Assembly: GCA_963457665.1 (NCBI GenBank)
Contig: OY735216.1
Location: 42,187,294 to 42,251,293 of the forward strand
DNA length: 64,000 nucleotides
Reading direction: 5' to 3'
DNA from: Thysanoteuthis rhombus
Lineage: Eukaryota; Mollusca; Cephalopoda; Oegopsida; Thysanoteuthidae
Part shown: positions 47,290 to 58,414 of the stretch, in pieces
How positions within the stretch are numbered: the stretch's first letter is position 1
How the letters are laid out: each line of letters starts with the position of its first letter
Notes under the pieces: generated by a model
Databases searched by the model: none
What the model saw: the letters and a program-made list of their open reading frames with translations, nothing else
Told to the model about the DNA's origin: nothing
Program-made: the position numbers and the translations under genes

Positions 47290-47625
47290 AAGAAAAGAAT
47301 GGAATGCTAATTGAGCTCAGTTTCGTCGGACCCAAAGTCAAGCAGATAGGATGGTGCCAAGTTAAGCTATCTCATGCCTCTGCTCTTCTTTTGTCCTTTG
47401 CCTGCAACGTCTAATACTCTCTCTTATCTCTTCCAACCTTCGTTGCCCCTCCGTGTTTCTGTGTAGATATCATACAAACATGGATTAGCTTCATATGCTG
47501 AAATCTTATTATCCTCACCCTCAGTAACGCTCTTCCTTTTTCTCTTTTCTCCCTTCCTACTGACACGTAGATATTAGCTGAATTATAATCTCATTTTCCA
47601 ATGAATAATGTTTGATCGATGTAAT
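47290..47625. other. No recognisable feature
   Basis: C+T-rich in part (47.4-47.57 kb); no element recognised. Confidence 0.4.
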
Positions 47626-47629
47626 TTTG

Positions 47630-47985
47630 AAGTACTTCTTTTCCTCTTCCTCTATTAAATCATAATTTAATCGACACTTGGAAACCTACAGAAATTTACA
47701 ATGTAAATTTATGCCAAATTGTTTCCTCAATTTAATGTTCGGTCTATGTGATTTTGAAGTGTTTCTTGTGAAATTACATTCAGACACATATTAGAGGCAG
47801 GTAGACAATTGCCAACGAAACTCATACTGATTAAATCAAATGTGTGTATATCTCGGATGGCGAAAATTGAGAATTGATTTCATGCTGACGAGCGAGGATA
47901 CTGAAATCGTAAAGGTTGCTAAATCATCGATTTAGCAAGTTTTACGATTGTTATTTCGATGAAACATCTTAATATTGGGAAAAGG
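47630..47985 (+). repeat. Module H (copy 4, with internal C-like piece)
   Basis: TTTAATCGACACTTGGAAAC starts the module. A piece TTTACAATGTAAATTTATGC interrupts it. Then GAATTGATTTCATGCTGACG, GAGGATACTGAAATCG and GAAACATCTTAATATTGGG follow. Confidence 0.65.
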
Positions 47986-48228
47986 TATGGAGAATGGGCC
48001 GGCTGCGAGCTTCACCAAACAGGAAGGCCAGGAAAGGCATCGATACCGCCTGCATCCCCAAACTATGGATGGATGAAATTGCACATGGTGAAGGGAGTGA
48101 TACCACTTCAAGAGCTAGTCATGTATACGTCTATTTCACACATCGAGAAAGGAGTATTGTGAACCTAAGCAGGGACGTCTGAATCCGTTGCCAGCGTGAG
48201 AGCACTATACAATTCCCTCTTTCCCCTT
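47986..48228 (+). mobile_element. tRNA-derived SINE, family S (copy 8)
   Basis: GGAAAGGCATCGATACCGCC, CACTTCAAGAGCTAGTCATG and AAGCAGGGACGTCTGAATCC then GTTGCCAGCGTGAGAGCAC match copy 7. The tRNA-like head is replaced by an unrelated GAATGGGCCGGCTGCGAGC stretch. Module H follows directly. Confidence 0.6.
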
Positions 48229-48333
48229 GTAATGACAATTTAATCGACATCTGAGAACCTACTTCCATACACGGATAATACATTATTACACTGATAATAG
48301 CCGACACTCTCATACGAATAAAATCCCACACAC

Positions 48334-48390
<57 letters not shown>

Positions 48391-48555
48391 TCAGTCTGAA
48401 TTTGTGATAATATTAGAAATTGATTTTTCATAAGTGGGATACGGGAACGGTGAGGAGTACAAAATCATCTACTTCGTTTGAATAAAGCATCTTCATTACG
48501 GAGATAATGTGTTATTTTCCTTATGTTTCAGATGTTATTGACAACACAGGTCTGT
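48229..48555 (+). repeat. Module H (copy 5) containing a (GT)n array
   Basis: TTTAATCGACATCTGAGAAC, then a pure (GT)27 array at 48335-48389, then GAAATTGATTTTTCATAAGT, AAGCATCTTCATTACGGAG and TTTCAGATGTTATTGACAA. Confidence 0.75.
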
Positions 48556-48718
48556 AAAATCATTTAAAAAAATGCGTTCCAATTCTGAGTATTGATTTTT
48601 GGGGCACTTAGAAGCATAATAAAAATGCATTTAAAATGTTTCCATCGCATTACATTTAACCTAAAAAATCAAAAAACAATTTAATGAAAATATAGCCAAT
48701 AATAAAATCAAATTGATA

Positions 48719-49130
48719 TACAGCGGAATCCACTTAATTGGGCCAATGATTTTTTAAAGAGTCCGGATAATAGGACCAATGACTGATTCTAATGTATGTT
48801 ATCATCGCTAATTAGCTTTCTTTTATGACCAATGCGCCCTCAATTTGAAGCAAGCAGTAGTGTTATCTAATTAACATTTTAAAAAATTAATAAAATTGCT
48901 AAAAATATATTTCAAGTCCCCCCCCAATATCTTTCAAATTTATTTTGCTTGTAACTCAAATTTATAAAACAAAAATGAAATGAAATAGGCAAGCTATTTC
49001 CCCTGAATTCCAAAAATGTTTAGTGTTTTGTGCATGAAAAGATTGAGTTGTTTGGTTAATAGGACCAGCTGCTTACTGGGTCCTAAATCATTGGTCTCGA
49101 TGCGGTTCTATCAACCGGAATCCATTGCAG
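48719..49130. mobile_element. Pogo/Tigger-like MITE
   Basis: The left end TA-CAGCGGAATCCACTTAATTG and the right end (reverse complement CAATGGATTCCGGTTGATAG) form imperfect inverted repeats. Both continue into GACCAATGATTT-like DNA, with AATAGGACCA at both sides. The CAG start and TA flank fit pogo-type elements. It is about 410 bp with no transposase. Confidence 0.45.
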
Positions 49131-49244
49131 ATAGTATAACTTTAAGTTATTTTTATATGAAAATATATTTTCAATGTAATTTTTTGCGTAAAGCAAACGA
49201 CTCAATACCTTTTTCCAAACAAATTCAAAAGTAGAGCAAAAAAA

Positions 49245-49500
49245 GTTCCCAGAGTCCCAGATATCATGAAAACCATTAGAAAATTCAAATTGCAATTGTC
49301 TGGTCATGTTGCCAGGATGTCAGACAACCGCTGGACATCATAACATCCCCACACATCATATGCAAAATTGTAGCCAACAGAAAGTGAGATGGTGTAACGA
49401 GCAAGATTAATCAAAAAAGTACTGGCTCCACGATGCCTATGATAGAGAGGTCTGGCGAACCTTAGGGAAGGCCTATGTCTAGCAACGGACGCTAGTTTTT
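49245..49500 (+). mobile_element. LINE 3' end, RTE-like (copy 6, short)
   Basis: It starts at CCCAGATATCATGAAAACC (V-S-D-I-M-K-T). TCTGGTCATGTTGCCAGGAT (x-G-H-V-A-R-M) and GTCAGACAACCGCTGGACAT (S-D-N-R-W-T) follow. It ends with GATAGAGAGGTCTGGCGAAC (D-R-E-V-W-R-T) and CTATGTCTAGCAACGGACGC. The tail has been replaced by a T10-G12 homopolymer junction. Confidence 0.88.
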
Positions 49501-50495
49501 TTTTTGGGGGGGGGGGTCATTGCTCCGGGACATTCCCACCCCATCGAACTTAAATGGCAGGGTCAAGGGTCACTCTTACGTTTTCGCCGTACTGTTTTAC
49601 TAAAACTGGGCGATCATTACTGCCTACATGTACGCGTATTGGGTTTTCATGTTGAACTCTATCTTGAGTCAGATTCAACCCTCATTGGGGAGAGGTTGAA
49701 TAGATACGTTCTTATATATTATGCCAGAACTACGGTCAATTGTGCCCGGAGAATAGAAATAATTATTTATTTTTCACTGGACCTGTTTCTCCCCATAGCA
49801 CTAAAATGGGTAAGGACAGGGTTATTGTTCCCTGATGCTTGGGGAGTGACAAAAGGCGAGTGCCAAGGGAACTAAAATATTTTTGTCCCAACTCACACAT
49901 ATACATGAGGGTCCCTCAACTAAACTCAACCTTGCGTCAGAGTTTGCCTACGTTTCTTCTCTGATTATCGAAGTAAAGCAGCATCTACTTCGATCAGGGC
50001 TTACATGAGTAACCGCTTACGAACAACAGGTGGTATTGCCAATGGGTTTTTTTCAAGACCAATATTGAGTAGATTTGGAACTGAACAAAGGTATTTGGTT
50101 CCGAGAAAAAAGAATCATCCCTCACACGCGAATGGCGAATGATTTGATGCAGCATATATACATAAACAATCGATAAAAATAATTTGTATCTTAGTCCGAT
50201 TTTCTTGCAAGTATAATCAGATGATAGATTTCAAGTTATTTTATTGTTTTGGTGTGGAAGGTACTTAATTTGGTTCCCAAATTTGATGTTGTTCAACAAA
50301 AAGCATATGACAACCTTGACATAAAGTATAGTAATCGATCATGGCCATGTGCCAGATTTATCAAAGGTTAATGAATAAAATGAATCCACGAGTTTGCATG
50401 ATCAATGATTATTATTAATTAATTCCTCTTTAAAGCCAAATTTATTCGAAAATTGTTTATTTCTTTAATTCACCTTTGCCAACAAAGTTGGAGGA
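49501..50495. other. 123-codon frame without recognisable domain, then unmarked DNA
   Basis: An open frame on + (49504-49875) encodes MGGGVIAPGHSHPIELKW and continues to GVTKGECQGN. It starts in a homopolymer tract, has no signal peptide and no known motif, and is not called as a gene. CTCAACCTTGCGTCAGAGTT near 49926 resembles the end of dispersed repeat A. Confidence 0.35.
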
Positions 50496-50499
50496 AGAG

Positions 50500-50945
50500 G
50501 TTCTTGCAGTCACTCGTGTCTATCTCTCTACACTAGATTCTTTCAATGAATTTCAATGTAACTCTACTTGGCGAGGGATGAAGTGAGATTTGTTTATTTT
50601 TTTTAATTCATTTTTTATTTTTTGGAACTGATCCAGGAATTTGTTTTCTATTGAGAAATATTTTTTCATTGAATTTCACATATTTATGTATTCACACAAC
50701 GTTTGTCCATACATCCTCTCCAAAATCTATAAATGAATTTTAATAAAAAATTTTGAAAGCCATGGGCTGAGAAATCATCGAATTTTGAGATGAATTCAGG
50801 AATTTGTCTCCGATTGAGATATGTTTTCTAGTATTTTACTGATAGATAAACGATAGTCCAAAATATGTATTTCAGGACACAGTTATCTTCCCTTCAACGT
50901 AGCTATTTATGAACTGATTTTCATTCAGTTTCATGTTAGTGTGCA
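50500..50945 (+). repeat. 175-bp repeat, family D (array 3)
   Basis: It contains TCAATGAATTTCAATGTAAC, GGAACTGATCCAGGAATTTG, TGTCCATACATCCTCTCC, AAATGAATTTTAATAAAA and ATTCAGGAATTTGTCTCCG. It ends TCTTCCCTTCAACGTAGC with CTATTTATGAACTGATTTTC, as in array 1. Confidence 0.65.
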
Positions 50946-50949
50946 GCGC

Positions 50950-52000
50950 TGGCAAAGGTATGTGCTCTCTGAGGGGTTTCTAGTTTTATGATCATTGAAT
51001 TGTTGCTGTTGTTATATCTAGATTATTTTATTTTTCTTAGTTACGTTTTTAATTAGATTTCAATTGGATTTCAGACTAACTCTTTGTTTGATCTCTGCTA
51101 TCCACAACGGACCGCTATCGCTGGATTTAGGTTATGCATTTGTTCTGACATTTGTATGAATCTCTGTGCGTGTATGTGTTGCGATGTTTTTGTGTTTGCG
51201 TGGACACTAATGTTCACAAATGTTGACCACTGTGGAATGTGGGAAAGGGGATGGCGATCTATGGTTGCCAGCCAAGTGACCGGTCATAGAGAGACTGGGG
51301 TCGCCAATCCTTGATTTAGGCAAAGCGGGTTCTGTCTGTATAGCTACTGGCGCCAGAATACATTCATAATAGCCATGAACGCTCCTCTGGAGACGATAAT
51401 TAAAAAGCCATTTAGCAGAAACATCCAGAAAGGGGTAATCTTGAAATGATTAAAGTTAAAAGCTAAGGCCCTTCCTTTTTCTGTCCCACAGCCTCTGCGA
51501 AAATTGGCGTGGCTTATACCTAATAAATGATGGGTCACACAATAGCTCTCAATGACAGTTGGACTTCTATTTCTTGCCCTGGCCGAGCCTTTGTATTCCA
51601 TGTTCGACACATACATCAGTATCCTTCACACTACAGCAAAAAAAGGCAATTTCATATTATTTTCTTTCATCGCTGCATCAACAGGATGACACAGCGATTT
51701 CCCAAATTACCAACGTGAGAAGAAAAATTAACGAAGAAAAAAAGAATTCTATTTTTCTCCTAGAGACTGTGTTTTTGGCTCTCTAATATCACGTAAATTC
51801 CTCAACTCGTCTCTTCAATTCAGTCACCACAAGAGTATCTCCAAACTAAAACCTATATCATTCAACTAGCAGCAAATAAATTTCTGAAGCTAAATCTCTT
51901 TCTTAGCTCTTCCCTTGATGCACAGATTCTAGCCAAGCAAAACTATGTCTAGGTCAACCTTTAAATCTAAGTTGAAGATTTACGTTTTAAAAATCGATAT
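50950..52000. other. Mostly unrecognised; short block shared with 46.76 kb
   Basis: CTGCTATCCACAACGGACCG..TTAGGTTATGCATTTGTTCT at 51095-51150 matches the region upstream of C copy 6. Remaining frames (up to 90 codons) have no motif. Confidence 0.4.
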
Positions 52001-52001
52001 T

Positions 52002-52760
52002 TCATCATCAACCTTATAGCGTCTGTAGGGTGGACATAGACCTTCCCCAAGGTTCGCCAGACTTCCCTTTCATGGGTGTTGCGGAGCCGAAACCTTCTAA
52101 ACTTGTTGTTTCCGTCAGGCCATATCATATTTCGCCGGTCAAAGTTTCACATATGATCTCTGGCAATCCACATTCTAAATAGTGATGTCCAGTGGTTTTC
52201 TGACATTCATGCAACGTGGCCAGCCCATCGCCATTTGAGTTTTCTTCGATATCACTGACTCCTGTTTTTTCTGTATTGTGCTGCGCTGTTTCATAATCTC
52301 TCCATGTGATGTTAAGCATGATTCTCTCATGTGCACGTTGCATGGTTGTCAGTTTGAGGGTCAATCTTTTGGTCAGATTCCACGTTTCAGCTCAGCACAT
52401 GACTATCGGGTGGATGCATTGGTTGTAAAACTTGTTTTTAAACTGATGGAATTTTATTGTTCTTAAATTTGACCTTGCTATCTTACAATGATTCTTTGCT
52501 TGATTCAGAGATATGTGTTGTCCAAGGTAGAAAGGTCTACTTTTTTCAGGTTTGCATTTTCGATTTGGATTTTTGTGTCTTTGTCCTCAACCTATTTGCT
52601 GTACATGACATTTGCTTTACTGAAGTTCATGTGGAGGCCAACTTTCTCGCTCTCTTCGTTCAGTTCGTCTAGGATTACTTGGAGATCATGAGGTGTGAAT
52701 GGTATCTACACCACTGAGAGAGATTCAGTTTCCAATGATAATAAGTTCAGCATGAATATG
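52002..52760 (-). mobile_element. LINE 3' end, RTE-like (copy 7, longest, with RT palm remnant)
   Basis: The minus strand opens with LDELNEESEKVGLHMNFSKA followed by NVMYSK, the segment just after the YADD catalytic box of RTE-type reverse transcriptases. IKQRIIVR, KLTTMQRAHERIMLNITWRD and KTGVSDIEENSNGDGLATLH follow. The 3' end lies at the left (TTTCATCATC, a GAT-type tail). It contains several stops and frame changes. The YADD itself is not included. Confidence 0.9.
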
Positions 52761-52845
52761 TTGTTAAGTTCAAGTCTATTACTCGTTTAGTCAGTGTTTG
52801 TTTTTGCGATAACATGACCAGCATAGATTCGTAGTTGTAGAAATA

Positions 52846-53697
52846 CGGTGTGTCCAAAAGTCACAATTCACTTCTCTCATTTGTTTGAAAAAAAAACAAA
52901 AACTGATGAAAACTTATGAAAATCGGTAAGTATAATATTTGAAGGTTACGCTATTCAAATTCCGTCAAGTTCTAATGAGAATGACTTTGCTGGTAGACTT
53001 GTACATATGAGCCAATATCTTCATAACACTTCATCTGAGTCAGCTATTGACACAGGCATCCCAAGCACCAGGAAAAATTCTAAGTGGGTTATTTGCAAGA
53101 CAAACATTGATTTTTGCCTCAAGTTCATGAAGGATACTTTTTTATATATAAATCTTGCTCTCAATGGAGCCCCTCAAAAAAGAGATCGCTATTTGTAACC
53201 CTTGCCAGGCAACGATTTTGCCCCTCAGTTCTAACGTTAATGTCATCACCATGCTAGTAGGAATAAATATCGAGCTTAAGTATCAAAAGATTCCTCGATT
53301 GTATCGATTTCATTGAATTTGGACAAAAATCTGAAATGAGAAAGAGAATGTTCAAGCCTGACTGCAGCTGGGTAGAATTCCTGATTCTATTCTAACTGAA
53401 CATGACTGTAACTTTTGCATTGTATGTATGATAAATAAATTCATAGATATATAAAACTTATTAGTTTAGCTCGCTTCGAAAGAAAGCCGTCTACCAATGC
53501 TTTAGTCGTTATTTCAAATCACGGTGTCTCATATATAGGTTTGCTTTAACGTGCTTTTAACAGTGAAGAGTTTACTTCTCTTAATTAGATGAGAATTGTT
53601 CCTGTTATTACTGTTGATGTTAAGGAGTGGGGGCTCAAATTTAACTCCAACTTCTGCTAGAGTTTGACAACAGTCACTTTTGTGACACCCTGTATTA
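52846..53697. mobile_element. Mariner-like shell with nested repeat A
   Basis: The left end TACGGTGTGTCCAAAAGTCA and the right end (reverse complement TACAGGGTGTCACAAAAGTG) are mariner-type inverted repeats adjoining TA. The enclosed 850 bp has no transposase. Repeat A copy 2 occupies its right half, so the original element was smaller. The internal 63-codon frame at 53007 has no motif. Confidence 0.4.
53360..53675 (+). repeat. Dispersed repeat A, SINE-like (copy 2)
   Basis: GACTGTAACTTTTGCATTGT, TTAGTTTAGCTCGCTTCG (A-box-like), TTATTTCAAATCACGGTG (B-box-like) and TTTAACTCCAACTTCTGC-TAGAGTTTGAC follow the order of copies at 41.4 and 62.5 kb. Confidence 0.6.
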
Positions 53698-53699
53698 AA

Positions 53700-55055
53700 T
53701 GTATAGATTTCACAATGTTTAACTTGACTAGTGGAGAAGATTTTTATGAGTGTTGAAAGTTTTTTCCAACGAAAATCCTGTAGTTAAGCGAACGTTGACA
53801 CAGTGATATTTTTCTAGTCATTTAAAATAACGTATTTTATTTCCTTTTCAGAAAAGCGCTAACCTCCACCGGAAGTAGGGGTGAGAGTTTCAAATGTCTT
53901 CCTGTTTAAGAAAAGCGTAGCCAACAAATACAAAAACAATATCCAATCAACACAAAGCAGGGTAAGTATAACCAAGACTTACATTTATATATCTGTTTGT
54001 TTGCTACCCGTAAAGGTTTTGTTATTCTACCAGGGCACAGGTAACGAAAGCGCTAAACTGATCAACCACTGAAGATTTAGCAAAAGCAATGATAACAGCT
54101 AAGATATAACTTATATCGTATGAATTAAGCTCCGGTTCGCTTATTTTGGTTATGCATCGAATACTAATATTGAAGCGTACTTAAATAATTGAATGGATAA
54201 ATGAAATTGAACTTTAATATTTATTCAGCATACAATTCATTTAAACCCATATGCCTGAGCTACGAAATATCAAAATTTCAGCTTGCTGGGTCCGCTTTGA
54301 GGGTTTTAGAGCAGAAAAAACAAATCGAACCAGTTTATCAATATAGCGTTTCGTAAGCTGTTCCTGTATTATACATCGATTTACTCGAACTCATGGCCTC
54401 ATCTCAGTTGTTATACAACACTCCGTGCTTCCCTATCTGTCCGTCGTAGTCGTTAACCTTGGAATTTCGGACCGAACCCTTTATTCAATCAACGATCATA
54501 GAGTGTTCTTATTTTGATGACCATGTTAGGGTATATCAATTGATTCTTCCTGGCTAACTCGTTCACGCGACGTCGATTGTCTGCCTATGAAGACTCAATT
54601 GTTTAGCAGAGGGCTGGGAAAACCCAGTTGTCTGCAAACGGTCTCAAACTTTAACCAACCGTGTTTATGACGGAGCGAGAAGTAAGGTGAATCAAGTCCT
54701 TTGCCATATAGATCGTTATCGTGGGTGTTTGAAATTGAAGGACCACTTGAGTTTCAGGATGCCGTTTGTACCCTCTTGAAAACCGTTTGAAAAAAGTTCA
54801 CGCCGAAACACAAGGGGAAAGAATTACAAGTTTCGACGCAGACAGTTCTTCAAGATCATATTTACAAAGCTTTGTTTCTTACGGCTAATTAGACAATGCG
54901 TCAGGGGTAGGAGGTAGGAAACTTACTTTTGCAGACAATTGTCTTCATCTTTTTCAGTTTTATTGCAATGTTCAAATTAATATATTACCCACTCTAGCTC
55001 TCTTCTATTTTGTAAAGCTCTAAGGTAAAATATTAGTATTATTCCATATATATAG
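53700..55055. other. No recognisable feature
   Basis: About 1.3 kb of unique AT-rich DNA with no frame above 63 codons. Confidence 0.4.
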
Positions 55056-55060
55056 GTAAA

Positions 55061-55074
55061 GAGAAAGGGAGAGG

Positions 55075-55112
<38 letters not shown>

Positions 55113-55200
55113 GACAGAGAGAGAGAGAGAGAGAAAGAAAGAAAGAGACTGTGGGAGAGGAAGAGAGAGAAGAGAGATACATACAGATATAGATAGACAA
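55061..55200. repeat. (GA)n/(GACA)n purine-rich array
   Basis: GA units enclose six GACA units, then pass into GAAA and GATA words. Confidence 0.9.
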
Positions 55201-55344
55201 TAATTCACCAGAATAATTGTATATTTATATGTATGTCCATATCTATCTATCTATCCTATCTTGGTTGATATAGATATACTGTTCTATTCATATCTACATA
55301 TCTTTTGATATCACCCTCATCTTCATTCTCCAAGAACTTTCCGA

Positions 55345-55605
55345 CCATCATCCTAATCATCGTCATCATCATTAGCCTCAACGTATGTCGTTGATCATAG
55401 ACCTTCTCAAAGATTCACCAAATCTCTCGGTCGTAGGTGTTGGGGAGCCAATATTTTCCAAGCTTGTCTAAATCGTCACACTATACAATTCTTTTTTGCC
55501 TGTCACAGTTTCGCACATGATCTCAGGGGGGTCCACAGTGTGTGTCATGATGTCCAGCGGTTCTTTTACATAGCCTGTCCATTGCTATTTAATCAATAAA
55601 TGACA
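55345..55605 (-). mobile_element. LINE 3' end, RTE-like (copy 8)
   Basis: The minus strand carries the D-H-M..G-R/Q-K and D-R-E-I-W-x-x-L-x-x-x-Y end segments (reverse complement of GACCTTCTCAAAGATTCACC and TCGCACATGATCTCAGG). The 3' end has a (GAT)n-like tail (ATCATCGTCATCATCATTAG). Confidence 0.8.
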
Positions 55606-55719
55606 CGTAATTAAACTCTTGGAAAAGAACTGTCTTAAATTCCATAAAATACCTTCATAAAGATGTTGAGTATATTCCGAGATTTTTGGTAAGACAACTC
55701 CTATAATTAATTCAGCAAA

Positions 55720-55960
55720 ATGATTATAACTATTCCTACGTTTATATCTATCTCATTCTTCTTTACTTACTTTCTTTTTTTTCATTTTTTTCTTTCTCTC
55801 TATCTATTTATCTACGCTAGTCTTGTTTATTTACACACCTTAATCTATTCACCTCTATATCAATCTCCATATCACTTTAATCCTCCCATCTCTACTTATC
55901 TCCTCCATTCCTTTATATATAGCCCACATCACTCTCCCTTAACTACGCCTCTGACACATA
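55720..55960 (+). repeat. Pyrimidine-rich short tract
   Basis: T/C-rich with TCTATCTATTTATCTA words; the 84-codon frame is compositional. Confidence 0.6.
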
Positions 55961-56084
55961 ATAAAACTCTATAAAAAAGAAAAAGGAAACCGTCTCCAAT
56001 TTTATTACTTATATTCATAAAGACGACGTTTTATGAAATAAATACACCTCATCTTTATTTATAAGCCTTACGAATAGACACAAA

Positions 56085-56203
56085 TCTACGTTGCGGCCAA
56101 ATCCCGATGGGTACATTGGTTCCCGTATGATCACCGAAGTTGAGCATCGTTGAGCCCACCTTATGCCTAGATGGGTGACCGTAAGGATATCGGTGTGAAA
56201 AAG
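56085..56203 (+). pseudogene. 5S rRNA-derived sequence (pseudogene or 5S-SINE head)
   Basis: The block aligns along the full length of animal 5S rRNA. TCTACG..GGCCAAATCCC corresponds to TCTACGGCCATACCACCC, GTATGATCACCGAAGTTGAG to GTCTGATCTCGGAAGCTAAG (box A region), and TAGATGGGTGACCGTAAGGA to TGGATGGGAGACCGCCTGGG (box C). The length of about 119 bases is normal. Many stem positions differ, so it is unlikely to be a working 5S gene. It lies 45 bp from the 3' tail of LINE copy 9, so a 5S-headed SINE or a retrocopied 5S is possible. Confidence 0.75.
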
Positions 56204-56245
56204 TATGGCAACTCCGTTAAGCAGCTATGAGGCAAGCGTGCATAT

Positions 56246-56575
56246 CATCATCCTCCTTTAAGCATCTGTCTTGGGACATAGACCTTTCCTCAAGATCCGC
56301 CAGACCTCTCTATCATTAGCGTCGCGGAGCCAATACTTTCCGAACTTGTCTAGTTCGTTACGCCATCTCATATTTTGTCCACACATTTTCGCATATGATC
56401 TCTGGGGATCCACGTAATGAGTCGCGATAACCAGCGGTTGTGTGACATTCTCGCAACATGGCCAGTCTATTGCCATTTGAGTTTTCTAGTGGTTTCTCTG
56501 ACTCATGTTTTTACTAAGGTAAAGTGCTGTCTTGTGATCCCTCCGTGTGACGAAGGAGGAACGACTGATCAAAAC
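56246..56575 (-). mobile_element. LINE 3' end, RTE-like (copy 9)
   Basis: The minus strand gives KMCGQNMRWRNELDKFGKYW and LRDANDREVWRILRKGLCPK, close to the ancestral end. DNA for DHMRNC, R-L-x-x-x-I-P and W-P-C-C-E-N lies upstream in another frame. The tail is ATCATCATCC at the left. It is one of the best-preserved ends in the window. Confidence 0.9.
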
Positions 56576-56579
56576 AACG

Positions 56580-57275
56580 AGTGATAAGGAAATGCAGAGA
56601 CCTAAATCCAAGGTTTCTATCCCCAATTGATAGACTTTTGACGGAAACATACACAAACTTACTACCTCGTTGTCTGCAGGTGCAAAGCGTAGAAGACTGT
56701 ATTGCGGTGCAGAGGACAGCAAAATTATAAGAAGAATGAAGATTTAGGATCTGAAGAAAATCATTTAGGAAGCACATATGTTTAGAACACTTTGTTAAGG
56801 GGCATAAAATCAACTTTATTACACCCTAATTGGGGATCATGTAGAGAGCCTCCTAGTGCGATCTCATGGATCCTCCTGAGGAAGGAAACGGTCTCTACAC
56901 GAAGTTCAAAAAAGTAAGCCAATGACAACCGCTTTCCGTGTAAACCCCTTTTACAGGGCTGATTGCGAGTGACAGGGTATGAATTTATTGTATTCAGTTC
57001 CAAACTTATAAATCAATGACTCATAATTAAAGTCTATAAAAAGAAATTGTCTCCAATTTTATTACTTATATTCATAAAGATGACGCTCGATGAAATAAAA
57101 ACAGCTCATCTTTATTCATAAGACTCGCGAAGAGTCACAAAAATGTCCGTGCTTTCATATTCAAGCTTATTCTTTGCAAAATCACTTAGTATGAAGAATC
57201 TATGCTGTTCTTTCAGACTGCCTGAGTTCTTGCGAATCGTGGGTTATTGATATGCAAATGCTATTTAATTATCTA
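56580..57275. other. No recognisable feature
   Basis: Frames up to 99 codons on the minus strand have no motif. TCCAATTTTATTACTTATAT, TCATAAAGAYGACG and ATGAAATAAA recur at 55.99 and 57.05 kb, so a diverged direct repeat may flank the 5S and LINE pair. Confidence 0.4.
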
Positions 57276-57280
57276 TTTAT

Positions 57281-57305
57281 CTCTCTCTCTCTCTCTCTCT
57301 CTCTG

Positions 57306-57385
<80 letters not shown>

Positions 57386-57475
57386 TACGTATGTGTGTAT
57401 GTATGTATGTATATAGATATAAATAGTAATATCGATACCATTTATATGTATATATATATACATACAAAGTACAAA
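57281..57475. repeat. (CT)n(TA)n(TATG)n compound array
   Basis: About 12 CT units, then 35 TA units, then TATG/TGTG words and a further TA run. Confidence 0.95.
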
Positions 57476-57915
57476 TCAGTCATAAAATATAATGTAATAT
57501 ACGATCTGTGATGGTTTTATTTCATAAAGTGTTCGATACATTCAACATTAAAGACCAAGTCAAGTTAGAGTAGAGCTTATATGATTACACAATCACGTTT
57601 ATGTTTCTGCCCCGTTTGGGCTCCTTCAGGCGAATGATTTGATTTATTTGGGATCCCCATGTAGGACATTATTGAGGGGAGTCTATTTTTCCGGACGGAG
57701 AACATTCCTCTTATTATACCTATATATCTTTTCTTTTTTTCTCTCTTTCTTGTTTAGTTATTGGTCCCTGCTTGTTTTGTTTTATATAGTGGGGATAGAT
57801 TACTGCCTGGTTTTACATATCTATAATAAATAGGTTTCCAAAATAAATCGAATCATTTGCATGAAGAAGCCTAAACAGGGCAGAAACATACACGTGTTTC
57901 ATTATATGTATTTAA

Positions 57916-57916
<1 letters not shown>

Positions 57917-57950
<34 letters not shown>
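57917..57950. repeat. (TA)n(TG)n array
   Basis: Six TA units and 12 TG units. Confidence 0.9.
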
Positions 57951-58168
57951 AATGTTTGTGGCATGTGTGTTTGTGCGTACGTGTGTGTGTACGAGAGTTC
58001 CAAGAGAATTTCTGAACATTGTCTTCACCCAACATTTAGCTTGTTCTTTGATTTCAAAGTGCTGCCATTAAAATGACATTTTTTCCACTCAGTCAAAATA
58101 AGCAACACGCTAAATTTACCCCGAAAAAAAAATGCTAAATTTGAAAGATTGACAACATCATCTGTTTG

Positions 58169-58410
58169 GGAAATTTGGATATGGCTACCCTCTACCCCCA
58201 TTGTTGTTTTATGGACCCCCAGGGGTCCATAGATCCTAGGATGGAAAAAATTTGAGCAAGAGTGTCCTCCTTTTTGGAAGTTTGGATTTGGCCATCCTCT
58301 TCCCCCATTGTGGTTTTAAGGACAGCCAAGAGTCCGCAGACTCCAGGTTGAGAACCACTGGCTAGTGCATCCTCATATTCGGAAGTCTGGATTTGGCTGC
58401 TTTTTCCATA
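58169..58410 (+). repeat. Tandem repeat (106 bp) containing a hAT-like terminus
   Basis: Units begin GGAAATTTGGATATGGC (58169), GGAAGTTTGGATTTGGCC (58276) and GGAAGTCTGGATTTGGC (58381). In the second unit CAGGTTGAGAACCACTG is a typical hAT right terminus, followed by GCTAGTGCATCCTC. The first unit shows the same site decayed. Confidence 0.7.
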
Positions 58411-58414
58411 TGCC

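Noticed and set aside
49504-49875. 123-codon frame after a T10-G12 run
   Set aside because: Starts in a homopolymer directly behind a LINE tail; no motif and no flanking gene structure.
56085-56203. Functional 5S rRNA gene
   Set aside because: Too many changes in conserved stems and no tandem neighbours or T-run terminator; called as derived sequence instead.
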